Notes under the pieces: model-generated
Told to the model about the DNA's origin: nothing
What the model saw: the letters and a program-made list of their open reading frames with translations, nothing else
The model's database searches: none
In this document: piece after piece, positions 23,641 through 34,993 of the stretch
Position numbering within the stretch: position 1 is the first letter of the stretch
How the letters are laid out: each line of letters begins with the position of its first letter
Program-made: the position numbers and the translations under genes
Source of the DNA: Simmondsia chinensis
Lineage: Eukaryota; Streptophyta; Magnoliopsida; Caryophyllales; Simmondsiaceae
Length of the DNA stretch: 64,000 bases
Direction of reading: 5' to 3'
Assembly: GCA_018398585.1 (NCBI GenBank)
Contig: JAGTTD010000018.1
Location: 9,989,501-10,053,500, forward strand

Positions 23641-23668
23641 AGCTTATATAATCTTTATCTGGGTAGAG

Positions 23669-23684
23669 ACTTGTGCTGATAACG
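23669..23684 (-). other. Primer binding site of the copia element
   Basis: Minus-strand CGTTATCAGCACAAG directly follows the 5' LTR end ...TTTTACAACA. This form of primer site is frequent in plant copia elements. Confidence 0.8.
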
Positions 23685-24128
23685 TGTTGTAAAACTATAG
23701 AGACATTATACTCTATAGAAAGAAAATAAAAAAAATAAACTCAAATATAATTGAAGAAAAATGGCAAGTATTTTATATCAGAACCAGATAATTTTATTAA
23801 ATTTTTCCTTTCTTTTCTCTCGTTATTTCTTTCTTCTTTTCTTTTCTTTTCTTTTTCCTTTTTCCTTTTTCCTTTTTCCTTCCTTTTTCTTTCTTTCTCT
23901 TTTTGTTCTCCTTCTTGTTGTGTGCAGGTACATGTACTTATATAGGGGGGAGGGTGTTGATGAGTCCCCAAGTGTCACAATTTGATTGATGCTTAATTAA
24001 ATATCTATTTATATATGTATATATATTTAAATATGTATCTTACATAATTTATAATTTTTTATGATATTTAATAATATCCAAACTCGATTCTCAAATTTAT
24101 ACCCAAAAAATATCCAATATTTACAACA
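23685..24128 (-). repeat. 5' LTR of the 18.6-24.1 kb copia element
   Basis: Nearly identical to 18573-19017 over its whole length, apart from scattered substitutions and a slightly different copy number in the TTTCC-type pyrimidine tract. On the minus strand it is bordered downstream by the primer site. Confidence 0.9.
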
Positions 24129-24159
24129 ACAAAAGGTATTTTAAAAAAAGGTTTCTAAA

Positions 24160-24962
24160 GATATTTGTATAAAAAAGTTACATTAACAAAAAACATAAAG
24201 CTTGTTAAGAATACCTTAAGTATTACATTATACCCTATACTACAGGTTTGATGAAAAATTCAAATTTCAAACAATAATGCCTCAAAATTTATTATTTTGT
24301 ACAACGAATAAAATTCGATTGTGTATTGTTCGGGAATGGCTAATTATTATATTATTTCAAAATTTCATATGTTCTACTTTTTCTTCTATATCCTAAATAA
24401 CTACACCTTCAAAATAAAAAATAAAAAATAAAAATCCAAAATAAGTTATCTACAGTAAAACTGAAAATCCAAAAAAAGAGAAAACAATAGTAATTTAATC
24501 TGACACAATCTGACTATCTAATATGATTTAAAAATCTTTCTATAAGTTTTAATAATATAGTATAACTATCAATTTTAATTTAAATATTCAATCTAATCTA
24601 AAAAACTATCCCTATAGTTAATTATTAATTTCTCCTAAATTTAATAACCACTGTTCCTTAATCTAAAAAAAAAGAAAGCATACAAAAACAATTGTTAAAA
24701 AGATTATTACGTTTGCAAACAAATTCCTAAAGACCTTTGAAATAAATTGTTATAAAAAAACTTATCAAATACATTCATAAAATAAAAAGATTAAGATTAT
24801 TAAAAACCTAAAAAACTTGAAAGAAGCCATTATTAAAATATTAAAAATTTCTTTAAATATTTATAAAAAGAATAAAGAAACTAAAAATCTTTAAAAATTA
24901 CCGTTACTAAAAATGTTTACAAAAGGGATTCTAAAGGTTGTTGAAAAATTCTAAATCTTTAC
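24160..24962. repeat. A-rich degenerate repeat field, right part (a)
   Basis: Same A-rich vocabulary as 18130-18572 (aaacaattgttaaaaagatt, aagacctttgaaataaattg). No open frame of note. Confidence 0.5.
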
Positions 24963-24971
24963 AAGAAAACA

Positions 24972-25347
24972 GGGTTATTATCATCAAAAACCCTTGTACT
25001 TTGCTATTATATCAATTTAGTCCTTGTACTTTTAATTATGGCAATTTAGTCCCTATACAATTCATATTGTGTCAATTCAGTCCCTAGAGTAAAATTTATG
25101 TCCAGTTTTTAATGATATTTCAAATGATTCGGCCATAGATCGGGTTAAATTGAGTCAATGAGTAGATTTGTAGTGGGTTAGTCGTATCTAACATGATTTT
25201 TTCGTTTAAAATTACATCAATAGTTTTATTTAAATTTGATTAAAGTACTAAATTGACACAATATAAATTATAGAGGGGCTAAATTGATATAATTCAAAGT
25301 ATAATGACTAAATTGACACAATGAGAAAAGTATGGTGTAAATAACCC
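24972..25347. mobile_element. MITE with ~115-bp inverted repeats and 9-bp TSD
   Basis: The left end gggttattatcatc and the right end ...gtaaataaccc are inverted copies; similarity continues for about 115 bp on each side (shared phrases: tatatcaatttag, atattgtgtcaattt-agt). Flanks are AAGAAAACA (24963-24971) and AAGAAAATA (25348-25356), a 9-bp duplication with one mismatch. The size, long terminal repeats and 9-bp TSD fit a non-autonomous Mutator-like element. No coding capacity. Confidence 0.85.
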
Positions 25348-25356
25348 AAGAAAATA

Positions 25357-26394
25357 TTACTTTAAAGAATTCCTAAAAATATTTATAGAAATAGTTAATC
25401 ACAGCTATAAAAATAAAAAAAGACTAATATTATAAAAGAACTAAAAGAACTCAGAAGCTCTGAAAGAAAATTTTACTAAAAAGGATTCTTTGAAATATTT
25501 AAAAAAATTATTAATTACAATTAAAAATATCAAAAAAAAAAAGATTATTGTTATAACTAAAAACTAAAAATCTTTAATATAAACTATTACCAAAAATCTA
25601 AAAAATTACTTAAAGATATTTAAAAATAAAAATATTTTTAATATAAAAGATATTATCAAAAATCTTTAATATAAAAAATCTTTTAAAAACCATTACTGAA
25701 AATATTTTACAAAACTAAAGATATTTACAAAAAAAGGTCTCCCAAATAAAAAAACTTAGTTGATCAACTTGTCTATTTTAAATCACTTAAGTGACTACAT
25801 TAAACTTTTGTTATGAGTTGGGTGAGTAAGTCTTCAAAAAATTAACTTGGGTGACCAATTTGTCCATTTTAAATTAATTTGGTGACTAAATCTTTCAAAA
25901 TTTGACTGGGTGAAAGGTCCATTTTTGCCACTTTTGTGATCAAAAGCAGACTGAAGTCTCTAAAATCTATCTATCTATCTATCTATCTATATTATTATTA
26001 CCAAGTTACTCTCTTCTAAATGCCTTACTAATCCCAATCCTAGAATTCTGGTGCCTCCTAAATGCCTTCATAATCCTAATCCTAGAATTATGGCGCACCA
26101 CCCTCTTTCAATTCCCAAATCCCACAAAAAGTAAAGGAAAAAAAATATGAGAAACACATAGTTAAGTAGTAACAATTAAATTATGAAAATAACTCTTAAG
26201 AAACAATTGTAAATGAGTATGAAAACAACAAATAATGTATATTTACAAAGGAGTGCATTATAAAAGGTAATGTAAAATATATAAGGAATAACAGTCAAGA
26301 AAAATGCAACTAACTCGAAAAAAAATAATTTTAGTTTTTCTACGTGTTTTAAAATGGAAGCAGCACCCAAGGCTTGTGGGAATTATAGAGAATG
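25357..26394. repeat. A-rich degenerate repeat field, right part (b)
   Basis: Continues the A-rich repeats to about 25740. After that, 25745-25935 carries 'ggtgac-aatttgtccattttaaat' twice in diverged form, reminiscent of another interspersed repeat, and then a tetranucleotide microsatellite. Nothing coding is supported. Confidence 0.45.
25965..25990. repeat. (ATCT)n microsatellite
   Basis: Six uninterrupted copies of ATCT followed by a few imperfect bases. Confidence 0.9.
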
Positions 26395-28094
26395 TGTAAG
26401 ACCCTTGACATTGGGATGTCGCGTACAGGGTGATGCTTGGCGTTAGGCGCATCATGCTCCGACCATTGCGCTGACACAGTCACTTGGTGCGCAAGCCTCT
26501 AGTGCTCGGTTGGATGTCAGTGCCTAGGTTTTGGCTATGACATGGGACATAACGGACCTTGTCCCAAGCATGACCCAAAGAAGGCATGCACGCTTGAAGC
26601 AGCGCATTGACCTAGTTAAGGACTACTAGTCAAGCACATGATCATGTTCAAGCCTGCGCACATTAGTTGCACAACAATAGTAAAGGACGAACCTTTAACT
26701 AAGTGCAATGCACACGCCGTGTTGATACGAGGTGGACATCAATCAAGCACAAGTAGACTTGTAGTGCACATCCTTTGTGTGGATGAACCGACCTAATAGA
26801 AACGAGCCTGAGCATGACATAGATGGACCGAGGGCCATGCGCTTGTTACACAGTGCTCACTAATGTGCAGGACGGAAGTCAGGCGCATTACATGCACAAG
26901 CAAGGACAAGGCATGGAAAGCTAAGTCCAAGCGCATTGGATTGGATGATCTGCGCTAACGTGACAATGGACCTTCACCTAAACGCTATATGACACCAACT
27001 CAAGACGGACCTCGAGTGTGCCTCGTTGAAATTAACTTAGAGTGGGCCCATGGACACTCTTAATTTAAGGCCTTGACCATTGGATGGGTCTAAGGCTTGT
27101 GCAAGCAATGCGCAACACCAACAGGCAATGCACAGACACTACGTACAGGCGCTCGTGCCAGGACCCTGGCACTTGGCACATAGGATGTCATGGTGCGTTG
27201 TGCAAGTGCATAGCTTTGCGTGAGAATGAGCAAAGAGGGAACAAGAAGGCGTAAGTTTGTGCACATGGTGTGCCACGCTGCACACCTAAGTGTGTTTGCA
27301 GTGCACAAAAGCAGCAGCTAGTGCCAGGTGCTGGCAGTGCGCAAGGTGCAAGCAGCGTGCGTAACACTTGTGCTAGGTGCGGGCGACGCGGCGGACGTCT
27401 GCTCTGGGGCCCATGAATACTTGGGAAGCCTTGTGCATACAGAAAGGTGCTTGGCACCTGCGGGTCATGTGACTTGACAGTTATAAACATGGGACTTGTG
27501 CTTTGAAGAAAAAACCCTTGACCCTGATTTTGACCAAAGTTCTTGACAAGGAGCGTGACCAAATAACTGCTGCAGAGTTGAAGGGGAGTTGACTTGGCAG
27601 TTTTGGCACCCTTTGACCCTGTAAACCCTTCTTTGGGCAGAAAAGTAGTGAGGAGCAGTTGTTGACTGGGATTTGACCAAGTAACCGCCCCTTGAAGAGG
27701 CGCCCCTCAAGGGAAGTGGAGAATCAGGCTTCCAAAAGGTGTTGTAGCTGTCAAGAGGCAGTTACCTCGCTGCAGATCATGGGTAGAGTGCTAGAACTGC
27801 TGGAACTTTTATAAATAGGGCTGCATTGGCCAGATTTGAGGGGCATTCGGTTTTGTACTCAGTTCTTAGGCAAAGAAAGAGTTTTGTATATGGTTCTGGG
27901 CAATTGTGAGGGTTTTCCATTGTAATTCAGAGAATGCTCAATAATAAAAAGTTGACCCTTGTGTCTTGTGTTCCTTATATCGTGTTTACATTCGTTTCTA
28001 TTCACTTATGCTAAGCTTGTGATTTCGTGTCATTTAGGCTTAGTGAGGCTTAACCTTACTGTCATCACAGGTAGTCAAAGAAATATCTATGACA
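26395..28094 (+). repeat. 5' LTR of the gag-only element, 1.7 kb
   Basis: Starts TGTAAGACCCTTGACATTGG and ends ...CTATGACA before the primer site. Its sequence is GC-richer than the neighbours and full of 'gtgcgc'-type words. A TATA box TATAAATAG lies at 27810-27818, and an AATAATAAA-like stretch occurs near 27940. Minus-strand open frames in the 27.1-27.7 kb part follow from base composition and have no support. Pairs with 32328-33731 and 34994-35163. Confidence 0.85.
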
Positions 28095-28537
28095 GTTTTG
28101 GTATTAGAGCTAGGTTCCGAAAACGGGTGTTGTCCAGTCTTGGTTCTAGTTGCTATCCAAACCTACGTGTGCACTGTTGAGTTTCGTGGCTGAGTCTCAA
28201 ATCAGGTTTAGTTTCGAATTTCTAGCCAAGATCTGATTTTTGGAATTATGGCCTTGGCTGGAACTTGTGGGCTGGAACTTGAGGGCTGAACTTAGCATTA
28301 ACCTGTGCTTGACTGTGAAATTGTGGGTCTATCCCTATTGTGCGTTCTTTGAGTTGTGCTTGGTGGTTTGCATGTGATTTATGCCCTCAATTGTGTGAAA
28401 TTCTGCTTGTGGGGGGCTGGGTTAATTTTGGCCCGCTAGTACTGAGATCTTGTGTGAGTTGCATGAATTGAGTCCTTGTGTGGTTAATTTCGCGTCGGTT
28501 GCAGTTAGTAGAGTTGTTTAACCATGACCTTGCCACC

Positions 28538-29049
28538 ATGACTCAAAACCAACACGAACCATGGAAACGCCTTAAGACTAATGAAAGGTTGAACTGCATA
28601 GAGGAAATTTTAGAATCCGAGTATAATGTTGATGACCTTCCTCCGAGAACGGTTTTGGGTGCGATGAAGTCATTATCTAGTGATATTGGATCCTTTAAGG
28701 AGATGATTGAGTCCCTAGTTATGCCAAAAGGACCCCATCTCCAGCCCCTGCTCCCCCTACTAATGTGTTTCGTAGGTTGGGTCCCAATGGTACCCAAAGT
28801 AGTTCTCCTAATGTGCCTCATGTCGATCAAACTTCCATCCCCACGGTGGAAAGTTTACAAAAAGAATTTCGGTGTTGTGTAATACACTTGATGTAGATAC
28901 TTCTAGACTTGACAAGGGTGGTATTAAAGTTCCTACTCCGAAAACTTTTGAAGGTGAACGTGACGCCAAGACCTTGGAAAACTTCTTTTGGGACATGGAA
29001 TATTATTTCATGGCTGCCCATGTCCGTGAGGAAAAAAAAAGGTTGTCAT
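28538..29049 (+). pseudogene. Gag of the gag-only element, N-terminal half
   Basis: The ATG at 28538 begins a gag N terminus (MTQNQHEPWKRLKTNERLNC). A frameshift between about 28740 and 28870 leads to the second frame with KVPTPKTFEGERDAKTLENF and WDMEYYFMAAHV, the conserved start of the retrotransposon gag domain. An A9 tract at about 29033-29041 adds another frameshift just before the solo LTR insertion at 29050. Gag would form particles using partner-supplied enzymes; this copy is broken. Confidence 0.82.
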
Positions 29050-31119
29050 TGATGGATGGGAGATTTTAATTTCGTAAACTAAAACATGCACCGATTGCAT
29101 CTAGTGCAATGGAATACCGATTTACAATTCTCTAATTTCAAATTAAATACATGATCATAACTCTAATTATACATAACAACGCATAGCATCATAAGACATA
29201 TCCATGAAAATGATTAAATATGATTATAAGAGATTGGGGCGAGATAATCTCATACCTCGTTGTAGACCACACGTGCATAGATGCTCCAAACGATACCTTC
29301 GAGATCTTCTCAGCACTTTTTACACCGAATGAGTGAGCGTCGTGACATCAAGTAGTTCTTAATACTAATTTTTAAGAACTAATTTGGAAGAAGTTTTCTT
29401 TAATTAGTTCACCAACTAATCAGGAGAAAACCTAACAAGAGAACTTTTGTTATTTTTGAATCACACCCTAAATCAGTTGCCCTAGCTTTATTTATATCAG
29501 GGCTCAAAACAAAATTAAAAAAAAAAAAAACAAAAGGGTAAATTGTAATATTTTATCCAGATAAAACAATTTCTATCAAAATACATATCGGCAGCTAAAT
29601 TTCACTTAACAGGACGCGGGATGCCATGTGGCACCCTGGGATTTGTCCACGTCATGCGACGCGGATCTTCAGCGGACACCACCCACGTGTCGCGCACTGG
29701 TTGGCCCAGGGGAGGGGGCTCAGACCCCTTGACCAATCAGCACGCGACACATGTCGCGCGCTACCACTATTTAAAAAAAACATTTTGAACCCTTTTTTAT
29801 TTTATTTTTTTCATTCCATGAATTTTTAGGATTTAGACAAAATTAATTTTATTTTACTTTTTAAATAAAATAATTTATCTCATAAATTCTTTTGATTTCT
29901 ATAAGTGTATAATTTTAGAGGCTTGTGTAGGGACAATTTATTTTTAGCTTCGAATGAGTCAAATCTAATTATCATCTCATGATAATAATTAAACACCATT
30001 TAATAAAACTTAATTTCACTAGATAAGTTTTAATGCACTCTAAAAATAAATATATACTCGTTAAATTTTCCTGTAAAAGTTTACTCACAATTGACCCCTC
30101 TAATAATGTCCATGAGAAAAACGACTTAAACTACTATTGTTATTCTTTCTTATCTTTCCTTCTTAGTTCTCAATTTTTCCCTTTTTTGAATAATTTATTA
30201 ATACAGATAAATACTTTTGTATTAATTCCTAATGTCCAAATAAGGAATGCTCTGGCCAAAGTCTTTAGAATCAACTCAAAAACTTGCAAATTAACTAAGG
30301 GGACATTTCACTAAGTAGATTTCTCATAAAATATCTATCCCCGCCACACTTCATGCAATTGCCCAATGAAAACCAACACTCCGTGCACGAGTCTAGACCA
30401 TTTTACGAATCAAGAGTCATTGTATAAACAAAAATATATGAGTTGCTCAATTCTGATAGTAGCACAGATTCGAGCAAATCACGTGGTCCAATACAGTGTG
30501 ATAATCTCATTGTAACACACCAACACAACATCCTGGATCGCTATCCATATAACCAAGACAAGTTATCCAAATATCATATTATTGTCTTAGCAGACAAGTA
30601 GCCCAAACTCATCACTGACTACAACAACAACAACAACAAACCTAGTGCCTGCAAAAGGCTCCCGCAAAAGCAGGGTCTGGGGGGGGGTTAGATGTATGCA
30701 GCCTTCCCCCTTCAGGGGGTACCCTGAAGAGAGACTATTTTCGTGGACCCGCAACCTGAGAGGTTGGTCTGCAGCATAGAGCATATGACCTGTCAGCAGG
30801 AGATCATCAACGCATGAGTAAGGTAGGACACACAGCGACCAAAACTACATACTCAAGCAAAACTCATCACTGACTACGAACTAATTATTAAATAACATTC
30901 TTATCCATTATTTAGTCCATAATCTCATTGATCCACTAAAAATAGATATCCTAAATATCATTTAGGGATCCGTCCATCTCATGGTACGTGCTTTGATAGA
31001 GAACAACATCACATGCATAAAGATTCATAAATAAAATTAAAAATAGATGATAATGCTAAATAATTTTTATTCAGTAATAAAAAGTTACATATGGGTTCCC
31101 TAGGACACTAGCTCTATCA
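29050..31119 (-). mobile_element. Solo copia-type LTR, 2.07 kb, TSD GTCAT
   Basis: Inserted in the gag and flanked by GTCAT at 29045-29049 and 31120-31124. On the minus strand it starts TGATAGAGCTAGTGTCCTAGG, which resembles the start of the 3458-5464 LTR, and it ends ...CATCCATCA. No internal region or second LTR is present, so the element body was lost by LTR-LTR recombination. A LINE-derived insert sits inside at 30623-30859. Confidence 0.85.
30623..30859 (-). mobile_element. RTE-type LINE 3' end (or SINE sharing it), 18-bp TSD
   Basis: On the minus strand it ends in ...CACTAGG(TTTG)(TTG)n, preceded by the plant RTE/SINE tail block with AAGGCTGCATACATCTAACC and a GACCCTGCTTTTGCGGGAG stem. 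Direct repeats AAACTCATCACTGACTAC flank it (30605-30622 and 30860-30877), showing a target-primed insertion of 237 bp into the solo LTR. Confidence 0.85.
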
Positions 31120-31124
31120 GTCAT

Positions 31125-31822
31125 TGCGTCCATGCACTTGATGGATGATGCCAAATTATGGTGGAGAACCCGTGTGTCGGAGGATCGTGCCGCTGGATGT
31201 GCTGTGACCAGTTCATGGGAGACCTTGAAGAAAGGCCTTCTTCACCAGTTCTTCCCAAGTAATGCTTCTTGATTGGCCTGCGAGTCCTTGAAGGACCTCA
31301 AACAAAATGGTTCTATTTGTGAGTATGTTAATGCTTTTAGTTCTGTAATCTTAGAAATTAAAGGTATGACAGATGAGGACAAACTCTTTAACTTTATTTC
31401 GGGTCTTAAACCGTGGGCTCAACTAGAGTTGAGGCGTCAAAAGGTCCAACACCTTACATCTACTTTGGCAGTGGCTGAAGCCTTAGTGGGCTTTAATATT
31501 GGTCATTGACCTTAGTAGGAAGGACCCCTTTAAGAAGGGAAAGAAAAATGCCTTTAAGTCTTTTAAAAATGGGAGGGGTATTTCCACTGAACCCAATAAC
31601 AATAAAGTTTCTGTAAGAACCGATAGGAATGACAAGGGAAAGGGGCCTAAGTCAGTCACTTGTTTTATATGTAATGGTCCTCACTTTATAAGGAATTTCC
31701 CTAACAAACAACCCCTGAGTGCCGTTGTTCAGCAGGATGATGAGGATCATGAGCCTTCTCCATCACATATGAGGATGAGCTTGCTTAAGTTGATGGCAAA
31801 ACAATTTCTAGGTGATGCATAG
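31125..31822 (+). pseudogene. Gag of the gag-only element, C-terminal half
   Basis: Resumes directly after the solo LTR: HLMDDAKLWWRTR, then WETLKKGLLHQFFPSN, a stop at 31270, and FNFISGLKPWAQLELRRQ. A frame change near 31500 leads to a Lys-rich segment and a zinc knuckle CFICNGPHFIRNFP (31661-31700), whose last cysteine is replaced by phenylalanine. The stop at 31820 is followed by a 0.5 kb untranslated stretch, with no protease or pol. Confidence 0.85.
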
Positions 31823-32327
31823 GTGGCATGTCATCTAAGCAGGCTGGTGGGTCACTATTTTGTTGATATTTTTATGTTTATGTTTTATTGTTAGGCTCCA
31901 CTATTTTGGATGTTTTTGGATGTACTTTTCTTTTCGATGGTTTCGTTTATGTTGTTTCAATGATGGTTTATCATGATTTTATGTGATGTATATATATGTT
32001 GATTATAAATGCTTTGATGGACTGCCTGATGTGTGGTTAGCAATGCATCTAATGGACTTGAATGCACACTAAACCAAAATGAACCTTGAATATATTTTAA
32101 AAGCAAACGACAAATGAGACTACGTCAAAGCACCTAACGGACTTTTGTGCATGAGGACTTGCGTTAGCCTATTTGGTGTGTGTGAACCCTGGTCTAGTTT
32201 TAAGCATGAATGGAACGGGATGTCGTTGGTGCCCATGAACAACTAAGGCAACAAATGACCTCAGTAAGTTTCTTGAAGCACTTACACTTTCTGATGAAGA
32301 CGTCAGGTTATTTTGGTGGGGGAGGTT
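31823..32327 (+). other. 3' untranslated region of the gag-only element
   Basis: Non-coding, T-rich sequence between the gag stop and the polypurine tract. In autonomous gypsy elements this position would begin protease-RT; nothing of these enzymes is visible. Confidence 0.6.
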
Positions 32328-33731
32328 TATAAGACCCTTGACATTGGGATGCCACGCACTGGGTGATGCCTAGCGCTAGGTGCATCATGCTCCGATCATT
32401 ACGCTGACATAGTCACTTGGTGCGCAAACCTCAAGTGTTCGGTTGGATGTTAGGGCCTAGGTTTTGGCTGCGACACGAGACATAACGGACCTTGACCCAA
32501 GCATGACCCGGAAAGGGCATGCGCACTTGAAGCAACGTGTTGACCTAGTTAAGGACCACTAGTCAAGCGCATTATCATGCTCAAGCGTGTGCACGTTAGT
32601 TGCGCAACACTAGTTACGGACGGACCCTTGACTAAATGAGACGCACGTGTAGTGCCAATACGAGGTGGACATCGATCAGGCATAACTAGACGCGCAGTGC
32701 GCATCCTTTGTATGGATGAATCGGGCCTAACGGAAATGAGCCTGAGTATGACATCAATAGACGGAGGGTCATGTGCTCGTTGCACAGTGCTAACCCGATG
32801 TCCAGGACATAAGTCAGGCCCAGGATCAGATGCGCTGTGCTGCCGTGACAACATACCTTCACTTAGACACAATATGGAACCAACTCAAGATGGACCTTGA
32901 GTGTGCCACAGTGTTAACATTAACTTAGAGTGGGCCCATGGACACTCTTAGGTTAAGGCCTTGATCAACGGATGGGTCTAAGGTTTGCGTAAGCAATGTG
33001 CGGCACCAACAGGGAGTGCACAAACACTGCGTATAGGCACTCGCACCAGGACCCTGGCACAAGGCGCGTAGGATGTCATGGTGCACTCAAGTGCGCAACT
33101 GTGCACGAGGATGCACAAAGGGGGCGCAAGAAGGTGTATGGCATGCGCAAGCTTGTGCACATGGTGCGCCACGCTACGCACCTGAGTGTGCTTGTAGCGC
33201 ACACACAGCAGCCAGTGCTAGGCGCTGGCAATGCGTGGGTGTCGCGTTGGCAGCATGCACGACACTAGGGACGCAAGTGCACTCCTTGTCTGGTCACGGC
33301 GCTAGGTGCAACCGATGCGGCCCACTTATACTCCGGCACCCATGAACACTTGGGAAGCCTTGCACATACGGAAATGTCACGTGCGGGTCACATGACTTGC
33401 GGTTATTGAGCATGGGACGTGGTGTTTTGAAGGAAAAACCCTTAAACCTGATTTTGACCAGAGTTCTTGACTAGAAGCTTGACCAAATAACTGCCGCAGA
33501 GTTAAAGGGGAGCTGACTTGGCAGTTTTGGCACCCTTTGACCTTGTAAACCCTCCTTTGGGTGGGAAAAGCAGCAAGGAGCAGTTGTTGACTAAGATTTG
33601 ACTCAGTAACCGCCCCTTGAAGAGTTGCACCTCAAGGGAAGTGGAGAATCAGGCTTCTATAAGGTGCTGCAGTTGTCCATAGGTAGTTACCTCGCTACAG
33701 ATCATGGGGAGAGTGCTGGAACTTGATATAC
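32328..33731 (+). repeat. 3' LTR of the gag-only element, collinear left part
   Basis: Follows the polypurine tract; starts TATAAGACCCTTGACATTGG (5' LTR: TGTAAG) and is collinear with 26395-27808 until 'gagtgctggaact'. The TATA-box region of the 5' LTR is missing here, replaced by the palindrome and loop described separately. Confidence 0.85.
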
Positions 33732-33965
33732 TTCATGTATCGCCTAACTGCCAAGAGCCCAGTCCCAGCTACTACCACCATCTCTACTACCATTCGCTCC
33801 TCCGCAGTCTACTGCCAACATTCATTCAACCATCCAATCGCCAACCGCATACCATATCTCCACTCCCGCCAATATCTTCTCGCTTGCTACCGCCATTACA
33901 ACATCAACGCCTTCCTTCCCGACACGCCCAACATCCATGCCTCGGAAACCTCATCCATAGCTATC

Positions 33966-34430
33966 TTTTTTTTTTGATAAGTCAGTATGTATATATCAAA
34001 AAAGCTCACCGATGTACATTCATACATGAGTACGAGGGGCATACCCCAAGTTGGCCGAAGCCTACAAATGCAGTCAAAAAGAAAGCACAACACGCAAAAG
34101 CAACAAAGAGGAAATACAAAGGAACATCAATGGAAACTCCTAAGTACAAGCCTCTAAACAAAGGAAAAAAAATGCTTAAAAAAACAACAATGAAGAACCT
34201 TAAATCCGAAAAAAAACAAGAATGCACTCGAGCCCAGTCTTGGAAGAGAAATGAGATGTTGAAACTGCTTCTTCGAGACCGTTCATGCGTCATCATACTC
34301 AACAAAGGACTGTCAAACCCGTGAGAACTTGCAACAAGCCCTCGAATCGGCCATGTGGCCAAAGTCGCAGACAAGCAAAGAAAAGAAAGGACATGGATGG
34401 TACTTGTGGCCCATTCTGCGGCCCAGCAGA
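33966..34430 (-). mobile_element. LINE/SINE 3' fragment in the palindrome loop, 13-bp TSD
   Basis: On the minus strand it ends ...GATATATACATACTGACTTA-TC followed by an A10 tail (plus-strand T10 at 33966-33975). Flanking direct repeats are ATCCATAGCTATC (33953-33965) and ATCCACAGCTATC (34431-34443), one mismatch in 13. The open frame on either strand inside it matches no family I can name. Confidence 0.75.
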
Positions 34431-34584
34431 TCCACAGCTATCTTCTTGATCCTTCCATGGGCTGTCACCTCACCTTTGATATTTCGTAGATATTTTAGAG
34501 ATTTCCTTCTATAATAGGAAGGGATTAGCTAGTGTTGAATATGTGATGTTTTATGTGTCCTTCTCTCTCTCCCTCAAGCTCCCC

Positions 34585-34585
<1 letters not shown>

Positions 34586-34615
<30 letters not shown>
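34586..34615. repeat. Poly-C run of 30
   Basis: Thirty consecutive C within a CT-rich stretch in the palindrome loop. It could be a true homopolymer or a consensus artefact. Confidence 0.8.
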
Positions 34616-34993
34616 TTCTTCTCCCTCTTTCTATCTCTCTATATTATTGGAAGTAGCTGGGACTGGGCTCTTGGCGGTTAGGCGATACATGTAGTATATC
34701 AAGTTCCAGCACTCTCCCCATGATTTGCAGCGAGGTAACTACCTCTGGACAACTGCAACACCTTATAGAAGCCTGATTCTCCACTTCCCTTGAGGTGCAA
34801 CTCTTCAAGGGGCGGTTACTGAGTCAAATCTTAGTCAACAACTGCTCCTTGCTGCTTTTCCCACCCAAAGGAGGGTTTACGAGGTCAAAGGGTGCCAAAA
34901 CTGCCAAGTCAGCTGCCCTTTAACTATGCGGCAGTTATTTGGTCAAGCTTCTAGTCAAGAACTCTGGTCAAAATCAGGGTCAAGGGTTTTTCC

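Larger units (their letters stand above)
18573..24128 (-). mobile_element. Ty1/copia retrotransposon, complete structure, TSD ACAAA
   Basis: Two LTRs of 445 and 444 bp (18573-19017 and 23685-24128) flank a 4.7 kb internal region. Five-base direct repeats ACAAA flank the element (18568-18572 and 24129-24133). On the minus strand the 5' LTR (23685-24128) is followed by the primer site CGTTATCAGCAC, and the 3' LTR is preceded by the purine tract AAAGGGGGAG. Internal coding is heavily decayed. The LTRs are still closely similar, so the structure is younger than the 2 kb LTRs to the left, while the internal frame breaks show it is inactive. Confidence 0.92.
33432..34993. repeat. Palindrome in the 3' LTR: two 342-bp inverted arms
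   Basis: Arms 33432-33773 and 34652-34993 are reverse complements with very few differences (about a dozen by eye). Much of each arm is LTR sequence, but the last ~40 bp (from 'tgatatactt') are not LTR. The arms enclose an 878-bp loop with a LINE insertion. The LTR resumes in normal orientation at 34994, matching 27917 onward. The two arms are more alike than the two LTRs, so the inversion-duplication is recent. Confidence 0.92.

Noticed and set aside
23741..23985. Frames rich in Lys/Glu or Phe/Ser/Leu
   Set aside because: They are translations of the pyrimidine-rich tract of a copia LTR.
27090..27710. Overlapping minus-strand frames in the GC-rich LTR
   Set aside because: They are within the 5' LTR of the gag-only element and arise from composition; similar frames recur in the other LTR at 32978-33202.
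33704..34324. 206-codon plus-strand frame
   Set aside because: It crosses the palindrome arm, loop and antisense LINE tail, which are unrelated segments; no domain seen.
34006..34374. 122-codon minus-strand frame with hydrophobic stretches
   Set aside because: It lies inside a TSD-flanked LINE/SINE tail with an A tail; the hydrophobic look comes from T-rich composition.
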